Below, one piece after another: positions 20,487-64,000 of a DNA stretch of 64,000 bases. The notes below the pieces were generated by a model. It saw only the letters and a program-made list of their open reading frames with translations. It searched no databases and was not told the origin of the DNA. Each line of letters starts with the position of its first letter. The first letter of the stretch is position 1. The position numbers and the translations under genes were made by a program. Source of the stretch: Lagopus muta. Its lineage: Eukaryota; Chordata; Aves; Galliformes; Phasianidae. Location: assembly GCF_023343835.1 (NCBI RefSeq), contig NC_064434.1:5685505-5749504 (forward strand). The letters are read 5' to 3'.

Positions 20487-21283
20487 ATGTTTTGGCTCCT
20501 AGTCAAGTTATTCCTCATTGTTCAGCTGCAAATGGTCATGAAAATACTGGGCTTCCATACTTCTAGGAGACAACTCTGGTCATCAGCTCTGATAGTTGCC
20601 CTGTCCTTGCGGAGGGTGATGCTGCAGGTAAGGAAGGAGCTCACTCCCCAGCTTCCCACCTTCCTCCAGCATTGGGGCCCTCCTGGGCTCTTCTGGGCAC
20701 CCTGGGCCAGAGGGATCCCACTGGGAGGGAGTTGTGCCTCACTAAGCCTTCTTGTGTGCATACAGAACAGTGCTGTGAAAAGGAGCACACGGAGAAGCAC
20801 AGTCCGGAGGGAAACTGTGCAGAGGCACATGAGGAGATCAACGAGGATTGCAAAAAATCTAAAGAGGTGTGCATTATACAGGGTGGAAGAGTTATTGAGG
20901 GGTCAGGCTTGATCCAAGTGTTGCTCAGGAGATGTCCACTGCCCTGTGCTCATGCCCACCACAGCCCCTTTGCTCAGAGTCCCTGTGTTGGGGTCCCTGG
21001 CCACTGGGCTCTTCACTATTCCCAGTATGGGTCTTCCTGCCCTGGGAATTCCAGCTCAAGGGGAACCAAAGGGAGCCCTAAGACCCTCTCCACTTCTTTT
21101 CTCCCTCCTAGATTGAGACAGCGGATTCTGCACTATCAGCTGAGCTGTGGCTGCAGGTTTCATGTGGTGGATAGAAGAGACTGCATCCATTGTGTGCAGG
21201 CTCAGCCCCTCTCACCACCACCACATGCACTGGGGTCACGTGCACTGCAAAGGGTGAGACGTATCTGTTCTGAGAATCATTGA
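20487..21283 (+). CDS. Unrecognised three-exon candidate gene, 137 aa
   Basis: Candidate exons are 20487-20627, 20766-20866 and 21112-21283, joining in phase into 414 nt with a TGA at 21281-21283. Donor 1 is CAG|GTAAGG. Acceptors 2 and 3 follow long pyrimidine tracts (tgtgcatacag, tctccctcctag). Donor 2 (GAG|GTGTGC) is weaker. The ATG has A at -3. The product would have a hydrophobic start (MFWLLVKLFLIVQLQ), a second hydrophobic stretch in residues 32-40, then an Arg/Ser/Thr-rich exon 2 (KRSTRRSTVRRETVQRHMRR) and a cysteine-containing tail (SCGCRFHVVDRRDCIHCVQ). Intron 1 is 138 nt and itself open in frame, so its retention would also be readable. I recognise no family. It lies in the DRC1-OTOF gap, divergent from DRC1. 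It could equally be a spliced long noncoding RNA. No canonical AATAAA follows; only a GATAAA at 21348. Confidence 0.38.
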
Positions 21284-22131
21284 GATAATGTATAGAGACG
21301 AGAATGGCTGTAAGCAGCAGGTCAACAGCGAGCCCAGACTTGACAGGATAAAACACAAATATCCTAAAAACATCTCTGAGTGTTTCTTAAGTACTGAATG
21401 AGGGTCTTGCACACTTGAAGCTGGGCATGGTGGGTCATCAACAGCTGAATATTACAGAGAACTTACACGAGAGCCCTTCCCTCCCTCCTTCCCCACTCGA
21501 CACAGTCAGAAATACTCTCTCGATGAGTACAAACCCGCCAGAGAGAAGGATGGAGGGAGCTCACACTGTGCCAGAAGATGTGGCTCCCTGTGAGCCTCAG
21601 GGCTGTCCAGCCAATGCCAGTGCTGGGTAGGTGGCCCTGAAAGATGTTTGTGCTGCTGGATGCTTCCTTGCCTCCGCTAGTACCCCAGGGCAAGGTCAGC
21701 CCCTTGCAGAGCCCCCAGATTCTCTTTCTCAATATCCCCTCAAGGAGCATTTGGGGAACATTCCAATGACTCCAGCACCTCAGCTCCAGCTCAGCTCTTG
21801 CACTCCTCACCTCTGCAGCAGGGTGCTGAGCTCTCTGGGGGGTGCCAACCACTGCCCCAGAGGGCAGAGGGCCACAAGACCCCATCCTGGGTGTTCTGCC
21901 GGGGCTGGCTGTGCACCACTGCCAGCCCAGGGGAATGATACCCAGCCTCACGGAAGGAGCTCCTCCAGCCCCATTTCTGTGAGTGAAGACAGGAATGCAC
22001 AGATAAATGCAGAAGAGGAGGCCCAACAGGAGCGAAATATGTCCTGAGGCTGCCAAGAGGCTGTGGGAGGAGAAGGGCATGGGGCTGGGGCAGACGGTGG
22101 TTCTGAGCTGGAGGTTGGATGCTCCCATGCT
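21284..22131. other. OTOF 3' UTR or flank
   Basis: Sequence 3' of the OTOF stop codon. No AATAAA or ATTAAA on the minus strand was found, so the end of the transcript is unplaced. It may overlap the last exon of the candidate gene on the other strand. Confidence 0.4.
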
Positions 22132-61867
<39,736 letters not shown>

Positions 61868-64000
61868 CTGGGAAATTACAGAGAGAGAGGAAAAAAGACC
61901 GTGATGGGAAGTTAGAGAGCTTCCACTGTACTATAGTTTAAAACAGTAGGTGCAGGAATAACCTTGGAACACAGCAACACTGCAAACCAATCCATGCATG
62001 CCTGCGGACCCACAAGCACTGAGTTGAGCCTCCTTCTGCTGGTCAAACCAGTTGATCTGGATGGGCTCCCAATTAGAGTGGAAGGGAACCAGTCCCATCC
62101 ATCCTGACCTCTTTCCTCCCTTCTGCCTGGGGTGAAAATTGCTCTGAAAGTGGCTCAGGTTGGAAAGGGCTGTGTTGGGTTGGTGCTGTGCCCTGTGCTG
62201 ACTGCATGGAGGCAGTGGGCACCAAGCTAGGTTTCAGTTATCCCAAAGCACACCGACTGCCTCCCCAGCAAAAGCACAAAGGGCAAACTCTTGTACATTA
62301 AAGAAAAAAAGAGGAAAATGCCTTCTTGTCTCAAGTGTTGTTCTTGGCTGCTCCTGCTGAGAGTCACAAGGACTGAATTGCTCCTTAATGCTGAGGTTGT
62401 CTGCTTCTTCCCAATCCGTGTTGCTTCACTGCACCTCCATGTATGAGACCATCTCGCTTTTTGGAGAGGCTTTTTGGCTTCCTTCATCCTCCCTTATAAC
62501 AGCTGCCTTCTTGTCTCATTTCCATCTTGCTCGGCTGCCCAAAAGCTCTGTGCAAAACACAGAGGCACAGAGCCCACATGAGACCCAGTGAGCTGCCAGA
62601 AGTGGTCAGCAGAGGTCTGCTGCTGGACTCCAGCTGTGATAGGGATGGTAGGGAGGTGCTCTGTGACCTGGTGCAGAGACGTTCATGCACAAAGCTAAAA
62701 TCTCCCTCTCCCTAATTTTCTCTAACCTAACCTTCAAGTATCATAGAAATAAGGGAATAATGGCTTGCTTTTAATAAATACACATGGTTCCTGTTCTCAT
62801 GGATGGAACAATAAGAGCAGCTCTTGCAGTGCTGCAGTCTCTAATTCAGGCTGTTTGCACCTACTGTGTGCAATCAGAGGGTGATCCCAGGCTCCTAAGG
62901 GATCCATCGGCCCACAGGGGTTAAGCCATGAAGAAGCACAGAGGCTGTGCTATAAGAACATGTGCCCAAAGTAACAGCTACCTGCTGTTATTCAGCATGA
63001 AATAGCAGGCACCAGCTCCTGTATGATGGGTCATAAAAGGAGACCACAAAGGGTGAAGTCTTTTGTAGCCTCCTTGAGCAGTCCACTATGGGTTTTTGGG
63101 GAGCTCCTGCTGGAGGTGATGCCATTTAGCTCCGAGGCTGCTGCTGCTGAACACAAAGCAGGCTTCCAGCCTGCTTTCTGCACATTATTGACTGCAGCCT
63201 GATGTCGGCTCTGTGCTATTTGTCTCTGCCTGAGCCATCAGCAGGGAGCACAGGAGGTGCTCCAGGCTTATTGGTATTTTTTCCCTGTTATGGAGGAAAA
63301 AGAGCAAAATAGTTTTGCAGCTGCACTTTCTTACCAGGAGCCATGCTGTGGCTTTATGAGGAGCAAATGGCCATCCCTGTGGGCTTTGTGTGAAGGGCAG
63401 GGTGGTGAAGGGATGCAACACAACCCTTGTTCTGTTGGGAAACTGCTCAATGCCATAGCATCCCCATCATCCTCAACATCCCCATCATCCTCATCATCCC
63501 CATCATCCTCAACATCCCCATCATCCCCACCATCTCCCCCCCAGAGCAGCCTCTGGACCTAAGGACCGTCTAAGCCACCCAATGACAGGAGATGACAGTG
63601 ATCCTATTAACCTGGTCATCCATTCCCATCTGCCTGCACACAGCTTTGAGCTCCTGCACCAAACTCTTAAGTAAAGACAGAAGTTTGGCCATCTTCATGC
63701 TCCTGGTCGTGGCTGCTGCTCTTCACATATCAAGGCCCACTTTTTTCCCCACCTCTGCTTCCCTTCAGCAAAGGGATTCAGCTGAATAATAAAATGATGT
63801 TGCTAATGAGCCGAGGGAAGAGGGAGCTTTGTGATGGAGATGATGCTGACAGCCTTTGGAAATCCAGGGAGATTTTCCCAATGCCTTCAGCTGGATTTGA
63901 AGTCCCCCCTAGGAGGAACAGATGATGGAAACATCCTGTGAAGACACAGTTACAGAGCTGCCAAGATTTCTTCCTGCTTTCTGGGTATGAAAAACTGCCA
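61868..64000 (-). other. OTOF: OTOF intron continuing off the window
   Basis: No exon for the preceding linker (mammalian VGSWDDGDF) or C2A was found on the minus strand here, so the next upstream exon lies beyond 64000. The stretch contains a CATCATCC-type tandem repeat at 63458-63540 and otherwise unique sequence. Confidence 0.65.
63458..63540 (+). repeat. CATCATCC(T/C) tandem repeat
   Basis: About 83 bases of CATCCCCATCATCCTCAA-type units of roughly 18 bp built from smaller CATCCC/CATCAT blocks, in an OTOF intron. Confidence 0.85.

Overview
The window is vertebrate nuclear DNA, almost certainly from a bird and probably a galliform. Intron-rich genes with GT-AG junctions are interspersed with many CR1 (chicken repeat 1) tails, recognisable by their CCAAC...ATTCTATG ends. 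There is one avian-type solo LTR and no recognisable mammalian SINE. Species cannot be fixed from sequence alone.

Three protein genes lie on the minus strand, and every exon junction below was checked for splice sites and reading phase. (1) TRIM35-family E3 ligase, coding 6353 to 2520 in six exons, 493 aa (RING, B-box, coiled coil, PRY/SPRY). (2) DRC1, coding 19361 to 8053 in 17 exons, 751 aa, a core subunit of the nexin-dynein regulatory complex of motile cilia. (3) OTOF (otoferlin), 42 exons from 61867 to 22132, about 1,851 residues. This covers the linker after the first C2 domain through to the C-terminal membrane anchor. The 5' exons (first about 135 residues, C2A) are not in the window and must lie beyond 64000.

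Layout: 1-2350 is downstream flank of TRIM35 with CR1 tails and a promoter-like cluster near 900-1040. 2376-7080 is TRIM35 with a GC-rich 5' region. 7100-7960 is a spacer. 7969-19361 is DRC1, with a solo LTR in intron 7. 19362-19570 is a GC-rich promoter with three RFX X-box motifs and two NRF1 palindromes. 20487-21283 holds a plus-strand, three-exon candidate gene that I do not recognise. 22132-61867 is OTOF, and 61868-64000 is further OTOF intron.

The genes are neighbours rather than a pathway. DRC1 serves ciliary motility. Otoferlin is the calcium sensor for synaptic vesicle exocytosis in inner-ear hair cells. TRIM35 is a ubiquitin ligase. DRC1 next to OTOF matches human 2p23.3, whereas human TRIM35 is on 8p21, so the TRIM35 linkage differs from human. 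The most novel item is the candidate gene at 20487-21283, read divergently from the DRC1 promoter in the DRC1-OTOF gap.
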